DNA of 64,000 bases from Verrucomicrobiota bacterium (GCA_947454705.1 CANGKZ010000009.1:101811-165810), one strand, 5' to 3'. Positions 18,901 to 27,782 are shown, counted from the first letter of the stretch. The notes: generated from the sequence alone by a model not told the origin. Translations and numbers: made by a program.

Positions 18901-19471
18901 GTTCGCGCCGCACTTCGAATTCCGCTATCCCAAGATCGGCGATTTCGTTCAGCGCGATGTGAACGTGGAACTGCGTTTCGCGCTGGAGCCGTGGCACGTG
19001 CTCGGTGAAGAGCCGGCGGGCGGCGGAACCGTTCGCTACGTGGACAGTTCCTTGGAACGTCTTCAGGTGAAGGCCAAGGGCCTCGCCGGGGATCGGTACG
19101 CCATCACCTGCAACGGTCGTCATGTCCCGCTGCATCCGACCGGCACCAATGGAGAAGCCGTGGCCGGCGTGCGGTATCGCGCCTGGCAGCCGCCCAACTG
19201 CTTGCAGCCGACCATCGGTGTGCACGCGCCGTTGGTGTTCGATCTGTGGGATCGCTGGAACAAGCGGTCACTCGGTGGGTGCACCTACCATGTGTCGCAT
19301 CCGGGCGGTCGCAGCTACGACACCTTCCCGGTGAACAGCTACGAAGCGGAGAGCCGTCGATTGGGACGTTTCTTCGCACACGGCCACACGCAGAAGCAGT
19401 ACCAGCCGCCGGAGGAAACGCGGAATCGGGAATTCCCGTTCACGCTCGACCTGCGTCAGCCGGCTCGCTGA
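15908..19471 (+). CDS. Transglutaminase-like protein with DUF2126
   Basis: This is a very large protein of 1187 residues from the ATG giving MAIHVALHHKTRYTYDRPVG. Residues 1-120 are the bacterial transglutaminase N-terminal domain. A papain-like transglutaminase core follows with Cys in GSCRDSGWLLVQLLRSLGFA, His in DLHAWCEVFLPGAGW and Asp in IGFDPTSG. From about residue 370 to the end runs DUF2126 (LDVRMTMGGEPTFVSIDDPD, GGGNHILIGAETPADSPIL, EMRAFEMPPHARMSLAQHLL). A low-complexity Ser/Arg/Gly insertion lies near residues 640-690. The usual neighbours (a circularly permuted ATP-grasp protein and an alpha-E protein) are not in view. It is probably a cytoplasmic peptide or amide-modifying enzyme of unknown substrate. 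Confidence 0.88.
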   Translation: MAIHVALHHKTRYTYDRPVGHSPHVVRLRPAPHCRTRILSYSLKVKPADHFLNWQQDPFSNWNARLVFPNKCTELCIEIDLVAEMSVLNPFDFFIEDAATEFPFEYEPTLARDLAPFRVVSPSTPKFAAYLETVKREILGHPEIATAHVPASERPTDPHAGGHLPVSAPHPTPAAAPAPKKIRTIDLLVGLNQRLQKDIGYTIRLEPGVQTPEETLTKLTGSCRDSGWLLVQLLRSLGFAARFVSGYLIQLTADQKSLDGPSGTEVDFTDLHAWCEVFLPGAGWIGFDPTSGLLAGEGHIPLSCTPEPSTAAPVTGAVDECKSELDHEMSVRRVYETPRVTLPYTDEQWKKIDAAGHQIDADLNRLDVRMTMGGEPTFVSIDDPDGPEWNFTAVSWKKRALSGALLKRLRKHFGPGALLHYGQGKWYPGEPLPRYALAAVWRKDGIPVWHDDTLVADESKNYGHGPKEARLLADGLARMLGVESEHLLPAYEDVFYYTWKERRLPSNVTPENSRLKDKQERDRLARLFQQGLGDVVGYTLPLRRSGIGEQRTWHSGAWFLRDEEVMWLIPGDSPMGLRLPMDSIPWVAESEYPWTFPPDRFQSLPPLPSEFPYRPSPESTGQRFVSGRGGDRSTSSASDPRQGGTSPGPRAQALGGDRKKGISADAAFDENPSLRPTVQQSAPWIIRTALCVEPREGRLHVFLPPVETTEDYLDLIAAIEATAAELKLPVVVEGEAPPRDPRLERLAVTPDPGVIEVNLHPSKTWEQLVDRTTILYEEARQTRLGTEKFMLDGRHTGTGGGNHILIGAETPADSPILRRPDLLRSLISYWQNHPSLSWLFSGMFIGPTSQAPRVDEARNDSLYELELAFRQLPAPGKWSPPWLVDRLFRNLLLDSSGNTHRAEFSIDKLYSPDSSTGRLGLVEMRAFEMPPHARMSLAQHLLLRGLVSKFWQKPYTGELVRWGTDIHDRWMLPHFCENDFRDVVADLRETGYPFEFDWFAPHFEFRYPKIGDFVQRDVNVELRFALEPWHVLGEEPAGGGTVRYVDSSLERLQVKAKGLAGDRYAITCNGRHVPLHPTGTNGEAVAGVRYRAWQPPNCLQPTIGVHAPLVFDLWDRWNKRSLGGCTYHVSHPGGRSYDTFPVNSYEAESRRLGRFFAHGHTQKQYQPPEETRNREFPFTLDLRQPAR

Positions 19472-19493
19472 GCGGGGCAGGGTGTTTGCGACA

Positions 19494-19540
19494 AACCCCC
19501 TCCAGTCGCCGGGATCCGGTGGCGGGAGGGGGTTGGTTTT
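19494..19540 (+). terminator. Rho-independent terminator after the transglutaminase gene
   Basis: The arms AACCCCCTCC and GGAGGGGGTT enclose a loop with a secondary GC hairpin, followed by a short T stretch (ggtttta). It lies 23 bases after the stop at 19471. Confidence 0.8.
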
Positions 19541-19628
19541 ATGAGGGGGGGCCGAAGGTGGGGAAGATGCCGGATGCTGGATGCTGGATGTTGGCTAGTG
19601 GGAGCCGGTTTGCGTTGATCAGCGGTTC

Positions 19629-21269
19629 TTACTTCAACGCTTCGCTCACCAACGCCTGGGCTTCGGTGACGATCTGTTGCAGGTGTTGATCGCCGCGGAA
19701 GCTTTCCGCGTAGAGCTTGTAGATGTTTTCAGTGCCGCTGGGACGGGCGGCAAACCAGCCGTTCTCGGCCACCACTTTCAGTCCACCAATGCCCGCACCG
19801 TTGCCCGGGGCGGCGGTGAGTTTGGCGAGGATCGGTTCGCCGGCGAGGGTGGTGCCCTTCACCGCATCGGGGGAGAGCTTCTTGAGCTTGTTCTTCTGCT
19901 CCGGCGTCGCTGGCGCATCGAGTCGCGTGTAGCTCGGAGCCCCGTACTGCTGGGTGAGTTCGAGGTAATGCTGGCCGGGATCGCGTCCGGTCACGGCGGT
20001 GATTTCTGCGGCAAGGAGCCCGAGGATCACGCCGTCCTTGTCGGTGGTCCAGGCGGTGCCGTTGCGACGCAGGAAGCTTGCTCCCGCGCTCTCTTCGCCT
20101 CCGAAAACGCAGGTACCATCGAACAATCCCGGGGCAAACCACTTGAACCCAACCGGCACCTCCATCAATTGACGGCCCAGCCCGGCCACCACGCGATCAA
20201 TCATGCTGCTGCTGACCAGGGTCTTTCCCACCACCGCCGTCTTGGGCCAATCCGGCCGGTGGGTGAGGAGGTAGCGAATGGCCACGGCGAGGAAGTGGTT
20301 CGGGTTCATCAGCCCGACGCTGCGGGTGACGATGCCGTGGCGGTCGGCGTCGGGATCGTTGCCAAAGGCGATGTCGAACCGGTCCTTGAGCACGACCAGT
20401 CCGGCCATGGCGTACGGACTCGAACAGTCCATGCGGATTTTGCCGTCGTGATCGAGGGTCATGAATCCGAAGGTTGGATCCACTCCGTCGTTCACCAGCG
20501 TGAGGTTCAGTCCGTAGCGCTCGGCGATCGGTTTCCACAGCGGAAGCGAGGCGCCGCCGAGGGGATCAACTCCGATGCGGAGCCCGGCCTTGCGGATGGC
20601 GTCCATGTCGATGACGGATCCGAGATCCGCCACGTAGGCCGCAGTGAAATCGTGTCGAACCGTCGTGGCGGCGGCGCGGGCCTGCGCTGCGGAAACGCGC
20701 TTCACCTCGCGATTCCCACCGGCCAGCAATTCGTTGGCCCGCTTTTCGATCCAGCCGGTGACATCGGTATCGGCGGGGCCTCCGTTGGTGGGGTTGTATT
20801 TGAATCCGCCGTCCTGCGGCGGGTTGTGGGACGGCGTGATGATCAGGCCATCGGCCAGGCCCGTGGTTCGGCCGTGGTTGTAAGTGAGGATGGCGTGGGA
20901 AACCACCGGAGTGGCGGTGGGACCGTTGTCTGCAGCGATGCGCGTTTCCACGCCGTGTGCGGCGAGGACTTCGAGCGCGGTTTGTTCGGCGACGGTGGAG
21001 GCAGCGTGGGTGTCGCGGCCCATGAACAGCGGTCCGCGATTTCCCTCGCGCAGGCGGAACTCGACGACGGCCTGGGTGATGGCGGCGATGTGGGCGTCGT
21101 TGAACGAACCCTCCAACGGGTTTCCGCGGTGCCCGCTGGTGCCGAAGGAAACGCGCTGGGTGGGATCGGCGAGATTGGGTTGGATCGTGGCGTAGGCCCG
21201 TTCGAGGGCGGCGACATCGATCAGCGATTCGCGGGGCGCGGGTTTTCCGGCAAGAGGATGCGTGGCCAT
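19629..21269 (-). CDS. pgm: Phosphoglucomutase (alpha-D-glucose phosphate-specific)
   Basis: The protein has 546 residues, the normal length for the bacterial Pgm branch. It begins with the family N-terminus ([20 protein letters not shown]), then [17 protein letters not shown]. The phospho-Ser loop is [20 protein letters not shown], the metal-binding loop is [12 protein letters not shown], the sugar-binding loop is [14 protein letters not shown] and the phosphate-binding end is [17 protein letters not shown]. It interconverts glucose-1-phosphate and glucose-6-phosphate for glycogen and cell-envelope sugar synthesis. It stands alone, with no glycogen genes nearby. Confidence 0.95.
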   Translation of the reverse strand: MATHPLAGKPAPRESLIDVAALERAYATIQPNLADPTQRVSFGTSGHRGNPLEGSFNDAHIAAITQAVVEFRLREGNRGPLFMGRDTHAASTVAEQTALEVLAAHGVETRIAADNGPTATPVVSHAILTYNHGRTTGLADGLIITPSHNPPQDGGFKYNPTNGGPADTDVTGWIEKRANELLAGGNREVKRVSAAQARAAATTVRHDFTAAYVADLGSVIDMDAIRKAGLRIGVDPLGGASLPLWKPIAERYGLNLTLVNDGVDPTFGFMTLDHDGKIRMDCSSPYAMAGLVVLKDRFDIAFGNDPDADRHGIVTRSVGLMNPNHFLAVAIRYLLTHRPDWPKTAVVGKTLVSSSMIDRVVAGLGRQLMEVPVGFKWFAPGLFDGTCVFGGEESAGASFLRRNGTAWTTDKDGVILGLLAAEITAVTGRDPGQHYLELTQQYGAPSYTRLDAPATPEQKNKLKKLSPDAVKGTTLAGEPILAKLTAAPGNGAGIGGLKVVAENGWFAARPSGTENIYKLYAESFRGDQHLQQIVTEAQALVSEALK

Positions 21270-21351
21270 TGGCGGGAGGCTAGCGCAGCAGGCGTCCGCG
21301 AGCCAAGCCGGGAGGAGGCGTCGGAAAATGATTAATTCGGAAGAGGAATTT

Positions 21352-21391
21352 CAAACCGCAGATGAACGCGGATGAACGCAGATGCAGAGGA
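21352..21391 (+). repeat. cgcagatgaacgcggatgaa-type short repeat
   Basis: Near-tandem copies of a dodecamer-like word (gcagatgaac, gcggatgaac, gcagatg) lie in the 268-base gap between pgm and the AEC permease. A degraded inverted partner appears at about 21470-21500. No gene is supported in this gap. Confidence 0.55.
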
Positions 21392-21537
21392 ACCGGAACT
21401 GGCTGATGCGCTTTTGATTCGTTCGCCCGCCGGGGGCAATTACTTTGGTTCCGCACCTTTGAATCAGAGTCCATCCGCGCTCACCTGCGGTGATTTCCTC
21501 TCTCTACTGCCGCGGGTGTGTCAACGGATCGGCGCCA

Positions 21538-22491
21538 TCAGTGCGGCGCGATGGAGACCACCTTCATGCCAATCCGGAGCCAGAGCGGAATGGTGAAAAA
21601 ACCGACAAGCGAGGTGCCAATGACGACGCGAATCGAGGTCAGCGCGTCGCCTCCGTAGTGACGCGCGAGCACGATTGGAAACACGGCGGCCGGCATGGCG
21701 GCCTGGACGATCAGCACCTGCTTCAACTCGCGTGATGCGGGAATGAAATGCGCGAGAGTCAGCATCAGAATTGGGAGAAGTCCGAGTCGGAACACGCAGC
21801 TCCAAAGGATGGGGCGAAGTCCGAGATCCGCCCTCAATTCCCGCGAGGAATCGGCGAGGGTGGCTCCGATGAGCACGATGCCCAGGGGGAAACAGCAGGC
21901 GCCGAGCATGTGGGCGGTGGAAAGTGCGAACTTCGGAAGCCAGACATCGGCGTGCAGCGTGTTTAGCGCGAGGGCGCCGATGATGGCGATGATCGGGGCC
22001 GTGATGAGTCGGCGCCAATTCCTCCAGCCGCCGTGGCCGAGCACGATGAGACACAACGTCCACATCGCGGTGTCCACGCCGAGGTTGTGAACGAACAGCA
22101 CGCCGGTGGTGTTGCCGGGAAAGAGTTGTTCAATGAGGGGCAGGGGAACGTAGCCGTAGTTCTGAATGCCGGTGACCGAGACGAAGGTGCGTTCCACCCG
22201 GTCGTTTCCGAACCCGAGCCGCTTGCGGACCATCCAGCAAATCGCCAAGCCGATGGCCACGCCGCCGAATCCGAGGACCGGCGGCAAGAGCAGATTCTCG
22301 GGGCGACGGAGCGCAGTGTTGCCGAGGACCTTGTCGAGGATCAGCGCCGGGGTGAGGACGTTGACGACCACCCGCATGAGGCTGGCGTCGGCCTCCTCGG
22401 TGAGCCATTCGACCTTGCGGAGAACGACGCCGATGAGCGCCAGGCAGAACACCGGCAGCACGGCTTGAAGCACCGTCAGGAACTCGCTCAC
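21538..22491 (-). CDS. AEC family permease (auxin efflux carrier-like)
   Basis: The protein has 317 residues with about ten hydrophobic segments. The N-terminal half holds VLPVFCLALIGVVLRKVEWL and the conserved NVLTPALILDKVLGN; the middle has GIQNYGYVPLPLIEQLFPGN, matching the family's discontinuous-helix motif. The C-terminal repeat has IVQAAMPAAVFPIVLARHYGGD. Members export or import small organic acids; the substrate here is unknown. The GTG start overlaps the stop of the next gene upstream on the same strand (GTGA), so the two are coupled. Confidence 0.88.
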   Translation of the reverse strand: MSEFLTVLQAVLPVFCLALIGVVLRKVEWLTEEADASLMRVVVNVLTPALILDKVLGNTALRRPENLLLPPVLGFGGVAIGLAICWMVRKRLGFGNDRVERTFVSVTGIQNYGYVPLPLIEQLFPGNTTGVLFVHNLGVDTAMWTLCLIVLGHGGWRNWRRLITAPIIAIIGALALNTLHADVWLPKFALSTAHMLGACCFPLGIVLIGATLADSSRELRADLGLRPILWSCVFRLGLLPILMLTLAHFIPASRELKQVLIVQAAMPAAVFPIVLARHYGGDALTSIRVVIGTSLVGFFTIPLWLRIGMKVVSIAPH

Positions 22492-23060
22492 GACAGGAGG
22501 TGATTCACCAGTTCCTCAAATTCGGCGTGCTGCACGCGTCGCAGCCACTGGGTCATGGCGCCTCCATGGGGAGCCTTGGCCACGGATTCCACGGCATCGA
22601 CGAAGGCAAACGGATCGAACGCACCCGGAAGGGTCAGGGCCTTGACGGATTCCACTTCCGCCGGCGTGCGTGCGAGTGAGGCCAGGCGACGCCCCATCGC
22701 GAGATGCGCGGGATGCGCCACGAAGCGGCGGAACCAGTACTTCGCGTTCCAGTAGTCGGGTTCGCGTCGATGCAGGATGCCGTGGATCAAAGCCCCGTCG
22801 GTGTCCGACAGATCCTGAACCAGGTCGTGGGCCTCGTCGTGATGATCGTTGTACAGCAGTGCGGTGGCTCGAAGGCGGACGGCGCGACCGGACTCGATGC
22901 GCTGGTTGGCGAAGAACAGGGACAGATCCTCCTGGATCAGGGCAAGCGCCTTGACCTGCGTTCGCGGACCCTGACCGAGTTCGGGCGGTTCGGGGGTGGC
23001 GACGCAGGACCAAAAGGCATCGGATGCGGTGCGGCTCATTCGGTCGTTCGGGAGAAGCAT
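22488..23060 (-). CDS. Conserved hypothetical protein, coupled to the AEC permease
   Basis: From the ATG at 23060 the protein has 190 residues; a GTG at 23108 or ATG at 23039 are other possible starts. No signal peptide or membrane segment is visible. It is rich in His, Asp and Trp (NDHHDEAHDLVQDLSDTDGA, EPDYWNAKYWFRRFVAHPAH). The repeated amphipathic helices look all-alpha, somewhat like a TPR-related fold, and the HxxDxxH-like stretch could bind a metal. Its stop overlaps the permease start, so they are probably made together. I do not recognise a named family. Confidence 0.6.
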   Translation of the reverse strand: MLLPNDRMSRTASDAFWSCVATPEPPELGQGPRTQVKALALIQEDLSLFFANQRIESGRAVRLRATALLYNDHHDEAHDLVQDLSDTDGALIHGILHRREPDYWNAKYWFRRFVAHPAHLAMGRRLASLARTPAEVESVKALTLPGAFDPFAFVDAVESVAKAPHGGAMTQWLRRVQHAEFEELVNHLLS

Positions 23061-23169
23061 CCGGGTCGGAATCCGGGGAGTCAATGCAGCGTGACCGCAA
23101 AGGCGCACCTCACTTTCTCAGGAATCCGCTTTGCGCCCCGCCCGCTTCCGCCTAGAAGAACCGTGTCCA

Positions 23170-24120
23170 ATGAATCGGGCTGTCAAACTCGTCCTGTATT
23201 TGCTGCTGGCCGTGGCTGCGGTGTTTTTCTTCAACCGCTTCCGCACGGCCTATTCCAAGGTCGAAGCCATGGGGCCCGCCGAGCTGCGGCAGGAGGTCGC
23301 CGGCACCAATGCTCCGACCGAAGTCGCATCGGCCGCGACCACCAATTCTGCTGCGATGTCGGCGTCCACCAATGCGGCGGCCGGAGTTGAAGCCGCAGCG
23401 TCTGCAGCCGCAGTCACGACTAACGCCACTCCCGCATCCGCCGCCTCCGGCAAACCCAAGGTGGAGAAGGCTTCCTCCGAGACTCCGGAGAAGAAGGATC
23501 CTTCGAAGCCGTTCGTGTTCCTTGGATTGTTCGTGCTCTGCCTTGCCGGTATCGGCGCGCTGGGCGCCTGGGATGTGGCCCAGTACTTCGGCAGCCGGGT
23601 CGAGCGCGAGCTGACCGCAGAGGATTTCGTTCTCCCCACTGATGCCGCCTACGAGGCCGCCGAGGAAGAATGGGCCAAGGGCAATCACCTCGACGCCATC
23701 AACCTGATGCGCGAGTACCTGAAGAAGAATCCCGTCGAACAGCACGTCGCGATTCGCATCGCCGAGATTTACGAGAAGGACCTCAACAACTACCTCGCCG
23801 CCGTTCTTGAGCTCGAAGAAGTGCTGAAGCACAAGCTGCCCCGCGAGAAGTGGGGTTGGACCGCGATTCATCTGGCGAATCTCTACTCGGGCAAGTTGAA
23901 CCAGACCTCCAAGGCCCTCGGGGTGCTGAAGCGGATTGTGGATCACTATCCCGACACCGCAGCGGCCAAGAAGGCGCGTCAGCGGCTCGGACTCCCCGAA
24001 CCCGAGGAGGCGCAAGCGAGCGCAGCTGCGGAGGAATCGGAACCGGCCGCAGAGGAATCCAAACCGCTGCCTCCGCCCGAGCCTTCGAACCTCCCCAAGG
24101 GGTTCCGAACCAAGAAGTGA
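23170..24120 (+). CDS. Two-pass membrane protein with a TPR-like cytoplasmic domain
   Basis: The protein has 316 residues. The first membrane segment (residues 5-22) and the second (about 115-137, FVFLGLFVLCLAGIGALGAW) flank an Ala/Thr/Ser-rich, probably extracytoplasmic linker of about 90 residues that ends in a charged Lys/Glu/Pro stretch. After the second segment, residues 150-270 contain helical pairs with TPR character (YEAAEEEWAKGNHLDAINLM, IRIAEIYEKDLNNYLAAVLE, HLANLYSGKLNQTSKALGVL). The tail is Glu/Pro-rich. It probably scaffolds protein contacts at the membrane. It is divergent from the hypothetical/AEC pair. Confidence 0.7.
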   Translation: MNRAVKLVLYLLLAVAAVFFFNRFRTAYSKVEAMGPAELRQEVAGTNAPTEVASAATTNSAAMSASTNAAAGVEAAASAAAVTTNATPASAASGKPKVEKASSETPEKKDPSKPFVFLGLFVLCLAGIGALGAWDVAQYFGSRVERELTAEDFVLPTDAAYEAAEEEWAKGNHLDAINLMREYLKKNPVEQHVAIRIAEIYEKDLNNYLAAVLELEEVLKHKLPREKWGWTAIHLANLYSGKLNQTSKALGVLKRIVDHYPDTAAAKKARQRLGLPEPEEAQASAAAEESEPAAEESKPLPPPEPSNLPKGFRTKK

Positions 24121-24160
24121 AGTGCTTCCCGAGGTTGTCTCGACGTTGAAGCTGGGAACG

Positions 24161-24370
24161 GCGGTTGAACCTAGAAACGGCGGTTGAAGGGTTGAAAAGT
24201 TGAAGCGTTGAAGGGGAGTCCGACGCTGCCGCGAGGGTTGCTCATTCGTTTGGAGTCCCGTCTTCGGACGGTTCGGGGAGGCGCGTCTCGAGGGATGCAG
24301 CGGGTTGATTTCCAACCGTTCGATGGCCCCGCGTCCAACAGCAGAGCCGCGTAAACGCGGTACTCCAAAC
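24161..24370 (-). repeat. Composite intergenic repeat element, copy 1
   Basis: This copy reads, along the plus strand, the GTTGAANN octamer block (24161-24216), a linker (ccgacgctgccgcgagggt) and then the reverse complement of a roughly 125-base unit running from gggactccaaac-like to ggagtaccgcgtttacgcgg-like ends. The same three parts, in the opposite order and strand, occur at 58553-58733 and 59649-59842. It fills most of the 434-base gap 24121-24554. A weaker stretch to about 24410 matches the flank of a fragment near 63.5 kb. No gene was seen. Confidence 0.8.
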
Positions 24371-24554
24371 GTGTGAGGAACCCCGTCGCCTAAATCCGCC
24401 ATCGCCCGAGAAAACAACCGCGGGGCTGAGGCCGTGGAGACTCACCCAGCAGATGAACGAATAGGAAACGCATCCTTTGCTCTTTCTCCGTGGCCATCAG
24501 CGCTTATCTGCATCGAACTGAAGTTTGAACCGCAGTTTCTAAGTTGAAGCAGCC

Positions 24555-25826
24555 TCATCGAGCGTCCGGAGAAGCCGACGCGCTCCAGTTCCACGCCGTC
24601 AATCCGTCGAGAGATCGGATGAACACGGTCTGTCCCGCGACTGCCAAATGCGCCCAGCTGTCTGAGTTCGAGATTTTCCGTCGCGAAAGAATGTCGAGCT
24701 TGTCGGGCGTGGCGCGGAAGAGGATCAACTCGCCCTTTTCATCGAGCGCGAGGACCCGGTCCTGATTTGAGACCAGGCTCCAGTATTTTCCAAAGCTCTC
24801 GCCCGAGGTCCATTTCTCCGTGCCCGCAGTGAGATCGATGCACATCGCGCGCTGGCTTCGGAGGTGGAGATACGCGTGACCGTCGATCACCACCGGCGTG
24901 GTCATGTAGCCCTGCGCCTTGTATTCCCAGGCCACCGATGAAGTCAGCCGGTCGCCGTTGGAACGAATGTCGATCCCGAGGGTTTTCCCTCCGTACGCGC
25001 TCGAGAACAGGCGGTCCTTCCCGGCGAGCACCGGGGTGAGGATGTTCATGCCGCGAAAGGATTCGATGGGTTGCGACCACAGTTCGGTGCCGTCCTTGAG
25101 CGAAAGTCCGACCAGGCGGGACCGCGTGGGGACCACCAGTTGGCGAATCCCGGCGAGGGTGAAGATGGCCGGGGACCCGAACGATCCGCCGGACATCCCG
25201 CCGCCCTCTTTGCAGGCGTGCCAGAGGATCTTGCCGGTCGCAGCTTCGATTCGGGCGACGCCATTCCCGGCCTGGACGTACACGGAATCGCCGTCCACGA
25301 GAGGCGACGAAACGAATCCGAACGCAGGAAGCTCGGCCTTCAACGCCTGAACGAAATCGATTCGCCATCGCTCGGTGCCGTCCTCGCCGTCGAGGCAGAC
25401 CAACACATCGCGCATGCCGGCCACGTACAACCGGGTGCCGTCCCAGGCCGGAGTGGAGCGGATCCAATCACCGTTCGATTTGGCAAAGAACGGCACCGAC
25501 ATCGCTCCCTCCCATTCGCGGGTCCAGCGGACCTTTCCAGTTTTGCGATCCAGCGCGGTGACGCGTTCCAGTTTCTTGGAGACGGTTTCAGTGACGTAAA
25601 CCAATGAAGGCGTCACGACCGGACCCGAGTACCCCGGCCCGAGCGGGATGGACCACGATTGGTGCAGCGAATTGGTATCCAGGCTGGCCGGCCAGGCGGC
25701 GCCGTGAAATGAACCGTCCCGCGTGGGGCCGCGCCACTGGGGCCAAGTGTCCTCCGCGCGCGCGTGGCTCGTGGACACGGGAAGCAGGGTGGCCAGGGCG
25801 AGGCCAATCAGGGAGCGGCGCAACAT
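24555..25826 (-). CDS. Secreted PQQ-like beta-propeller protein
   Basis: From the ATG at 25826 the protein has 423 residues with a signal peptide (SLIGLALATLLPVSTSHARA). It opens with DTWPQWRGPTRDGSF, the classic start of PVC outer-propeller proteins, and contains repeated propeller blades such as ERVTALDRKTGKVRWTREWE, RIEAATGKILWHACKEGG and CIDLTAGTEKWTSGESFGKY. No heme motif or catalytic Asp/Glu of true PQQ dehydrogenases is obvious, so it may be a structural or binding propeller rather than an enzyme. It is last in a minus-strand run with the zinc-ribbon, GST and SPFH genes, 51 bases after the zinc-ribbon stop. Confidence 0.82.
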   Translation of the reverse strand: MLRRSLIGLALATLLPVSTSHARAEDTWPQWRGPTRDGSFHGAAWPASLDTNSLHQSWSIPLGPGYSGPVVTPSLVYVTETVSKKLERVTALDRKTGKVRWTREWEGAMSVPFFAKSNGDWIRSTPAWDGTRLYVAGMRDVLVCLDGEDGTERWRIDFVQALKAELPAFGFVSSPLVDGDSVYVQAGNGVARIEAATGKILWHACKEGGGMSGGSFGSPAIFTLAGIRQLVVPTRSRLVGLSLKDGTELWSQPIESFRGMNILTPVLAGKDRLFSSAYGGKTLGIDIRSNGDRLTSSVAWEYKAQGYMTTPVVIDGHAYLHLRSQRAMCIDLTAGTEKWTSGESFGKYWSLVSNQDRVLALDEKGELILFRATPDKLDILSRRKISNSDSWAHLAVAGQTVFIRSLDGLTAWNWSASASPDAR

Positions 25827-25877
25827 GTCCGACGGTATCCCGGAGTTGGGATCGGTCAACCCGGGGCGTCCAATGGA

Positions 25878-27008
25878 CTATTTGTTGGACAGCAGCATCA
25901 CCAGTCCGACGAGTGCCAGGATGCCGAATACCAGCAGGGTGATCTTGATCCAGCTCTTCGGGTAGCGACCCGCGATGGCACCGGTGTAGCCGTTCACCAC
26001 CACGTGATAGACAGTGCCGTGGTAGTCGTAGGTCAGCAGCCAGATCGGGGCGAGGATGTGTTTGAAGGTCTGGCCGGCCCAATCGGCCTGCACCACGAGA
26101 TTGCGATGGGTATCGCCGGGAACCTGCGAGGCGCAAAGATTTCGCAGCTTGGCCTCCATGGTTTCGCGGCTTTTTTGAGCGCCGGCGAGGAGGTCGATTT
26201 GATACCGCTCCACGACCCATCCGGCGAGAAATCCAGCCTGATAGGGGACAAGTTCCTTGGTGGGAAAATCCTCCACCTCGGCGAGCAGTCCACGATCCAC
26301 TCCCTTGGATGCGCAGATCAGTTCGTCATCGAAGAAGTGGTTCAAGTGCCCTGCACTCGGCTCCCAGCGAATTCGTTGAACCTGCCGCGACTGACGATTC
26401 CCATTCGAATCGGTGTAGTATTCGGTTTCGTAATAGTAGTATCCGCTCTCGGCAAACCAGTCGGCATCGGCCAGGGCATCGAACGTCCAGTAGGGAATGT
26501 AGATGCCCTTCAACTGATCGGTCATGGCCTTGGATCCGAGGGCGTTGGGGGCAAACCACCGACTCCCGTACCACGCCCGAACGGCGTCGCGGACCTGATT
26601 TTCACTGAGCTTGAAGGCCAGCAGGCTCTCGGGTCGGAAGGCGTCCTTTACCTCCTCGTAGGGAACCAGCGAGGAGGAACCGCAGAAATCGCATCGCTGT
26701 CCGACCCGCGTGGGATCAAACACCGAGATGGCCTGGCAGCTCTGGCATCGGACCTGGATGCGCTCCGCCTGCCAGCCCCGGTTGCCGTCCAATCCACGTA
26801 GGGCTTCCACGAGGTCATGCTCGACGATGGTCCCTTCGCCGCCGGGAGTTTGATCCAGCTTGGCCGGTGATTCGGTGCCGCAGAATCCGCAGACCAACGC
26901 CTGCTTGGCCGGATTCCACGTCGCCTCCGCCCCGCAGGATGGGCAGTGAAATTTGGTGTGCGCAGTCGCGGTCACCGGCGGGATCGGGGGCGGGGCGTCG
27001 TCGCTCAT
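25878..27008 (-). CDS. Double zinc-ribbon protein with C-terminal membrane anchor
   Basis: The protein has 376 residues. Two zinc ribbons are visible: Cys22/25/40/43 (HCPSCG, CGFCG) and Cys88/91/106/109 (RCQSCQ, RCDFCGSS). The following domain is Trp/Tyr-rich (YIPYWTFDALADADWFAESG, LAPIWLLTYDYHGTVYHVVV), a pattern I associate with the TFIIB-type zinc-ribbon proteins often encoded beside SPFH-domain genes. A single membrane helix (WIKITLLVFGILALVGLVML) ends the protein. Its ATG overlaps the stop of the GST-like gene (ATGA). It probably works with the SPFH protein at the membrane; the molecular role is unknown. Confidence 0.8.
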   Translation of the reverse strand: MSDDAPPPIPPVTATAHTKFHCPSCGAEATWNPAKQALVCGFCGTESPAKLDQTPGGEGTIVEHDLVEALRGLDGNRGWQAERIQVRCQSCQAISVFDPTRVGQRCDFCGSSSLVPYEEVKDAFRPESLLAFKLSENQVRDAVRAWYGSRWFAPNALGSKAMTDQLKGIYIPYWTFDALADADWFAESGYYYYETEYYTDSNGNRQSRQVQRIRWEPSAGHLNHFFDDELICASKGVDRGLLAEVEDFPTKELVPYQAGFLAGWVVERYQIDLLAGAQKSRETMEAKLRNLCASQVPGDTHRNLVVQADWAGQTFKHILAPIWLLTYDYHGTVYHVVVNGYTGAIAGRYPKSWIKITLLVFGILALVGLVMLLSNK

Positions 27009-27712
27009 GGAGCTTGCTGGGGAAATTCAAATCGCCGGATTCGGTCAAACCACGCGGCGAGCCGGGGAAGACCGGCGGGAAAGGGGTTCCAATTCTGGTA
27101 CGTCAGATTGGCCAGCACGCCGTACAGCGCGAAGTCCGCATACACCGGTGCGGGGCCGAGCAGGAACGGGTGGACCGCGAGCATCTGGTCGTAGGGAACC
27201 AGCAGACGCTGAAGCTGGCGGGTGAGTTCGGGAGCCTGCAATTGCCACTGTTCGACGCAGCCTTTTCCGAATCGCCGTTCCTTGTGACGGACGATGAGCG
27301 TGCGTTCGACCAGATCCGTGATCGATGGGATCGATTGCACATCGGCCAGCTTGAAGGTCAGGCCTTCGAGCTCGGATTCGATGTGCGGAATCAGGATTCC
27401 CTGGAGTCCTTCTACCGCCGCAGGAAAAAGGCGTCCGTGCCCCCAGGTCCGATCGAGAAACCGCGCCACGTCGAGTCCATCAGAGCAGGAATCGCTGCCT
27501 TCAAAAACGAGTCGGGCGGGGCATCCGGGCGTCTCCGATTCCACCTCCAGGATCGGCACCTGATAATAGGCACCCTGCGTTAGACGGATGAGCGGGCTCC
27601 GGTCGCCGTTGGATACGTTTACAATTGAAAACGGAACGTGGAGGGATTCCAGCACCCGAACCACCGGAAGGCAGTACGGGCTGTGGGGAATCTGATGGAG
27701 GAGGAGCGCCAT
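27005..27712 (-). CDS. Glutathione S-transferase-like protein
   Basis: From the ATG at 27712 the protein has 235 residues (a GTG at 27727 adds five). The N-terminal thioredoxin-like half begins LLHQIPHSPYCLPVVRVLES with a SPYC site where GST/glutaredoxin-like proteins bind thiol, then VPFSIVNV and YQVPILEVES with the cis-Pro. The remaining helical domain includes PFLLGPAPVYADFALYGVLA, the conserved GST C-terminal N-capping region. It sits between the SPFH gene and the zinc-ribbon gene. The catalytic substrate is unknown. Confidence 0.78.
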   Translation of the reverse strand: MALLLHQIPHSPYCLPVVRVLESLHVPFSIVNVSNGDRSPLIRLTQGAYYQVPILEVESETPGCPARLVFEGSDSCSDGLDVARFLDRTWGHGRLFPAAVEGLQGILIPHIESELEGLTFKLADVQSIPSITDLVERTLIVRHKERRFGKGCVEQWQLQAPELTRQLQRLLVPYDQMLAVHPFLLGPAPVYADFALYGVLANLTYQNWNPFPAGLPRLAAWFDRIRRFEFPQQAP

Positions 27713-27782
27713 TCGGAGGGAAGACACTCCGCGGCCCGGGGGGAAATCCGGGCCGCGGGGAGGTCGTGATCTTGGCTCAGGC

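Noticed and set aside
16571..19225. An 884-codon minus-strand open frame opposite the transglutaminase gene
   Set aside because: The translation is Arg/His/Gln-rich with no recognisable domain, while the plus strand encodes well-known domains over the same bases.
19677..21335. A 552-codon plus-strand open frame opposite pgm
   Set aside because: All phosphoglucomutase motifs are on the minus strand; this frame is an antisense shadow.
22503..22513. AGGAGGTGATT-like sequence resembling a strong ribosome binding site on the plus strand
   Set aside because: No plus-strand gene starts just after it; it lies inside the minus-strand hypothetical gene.
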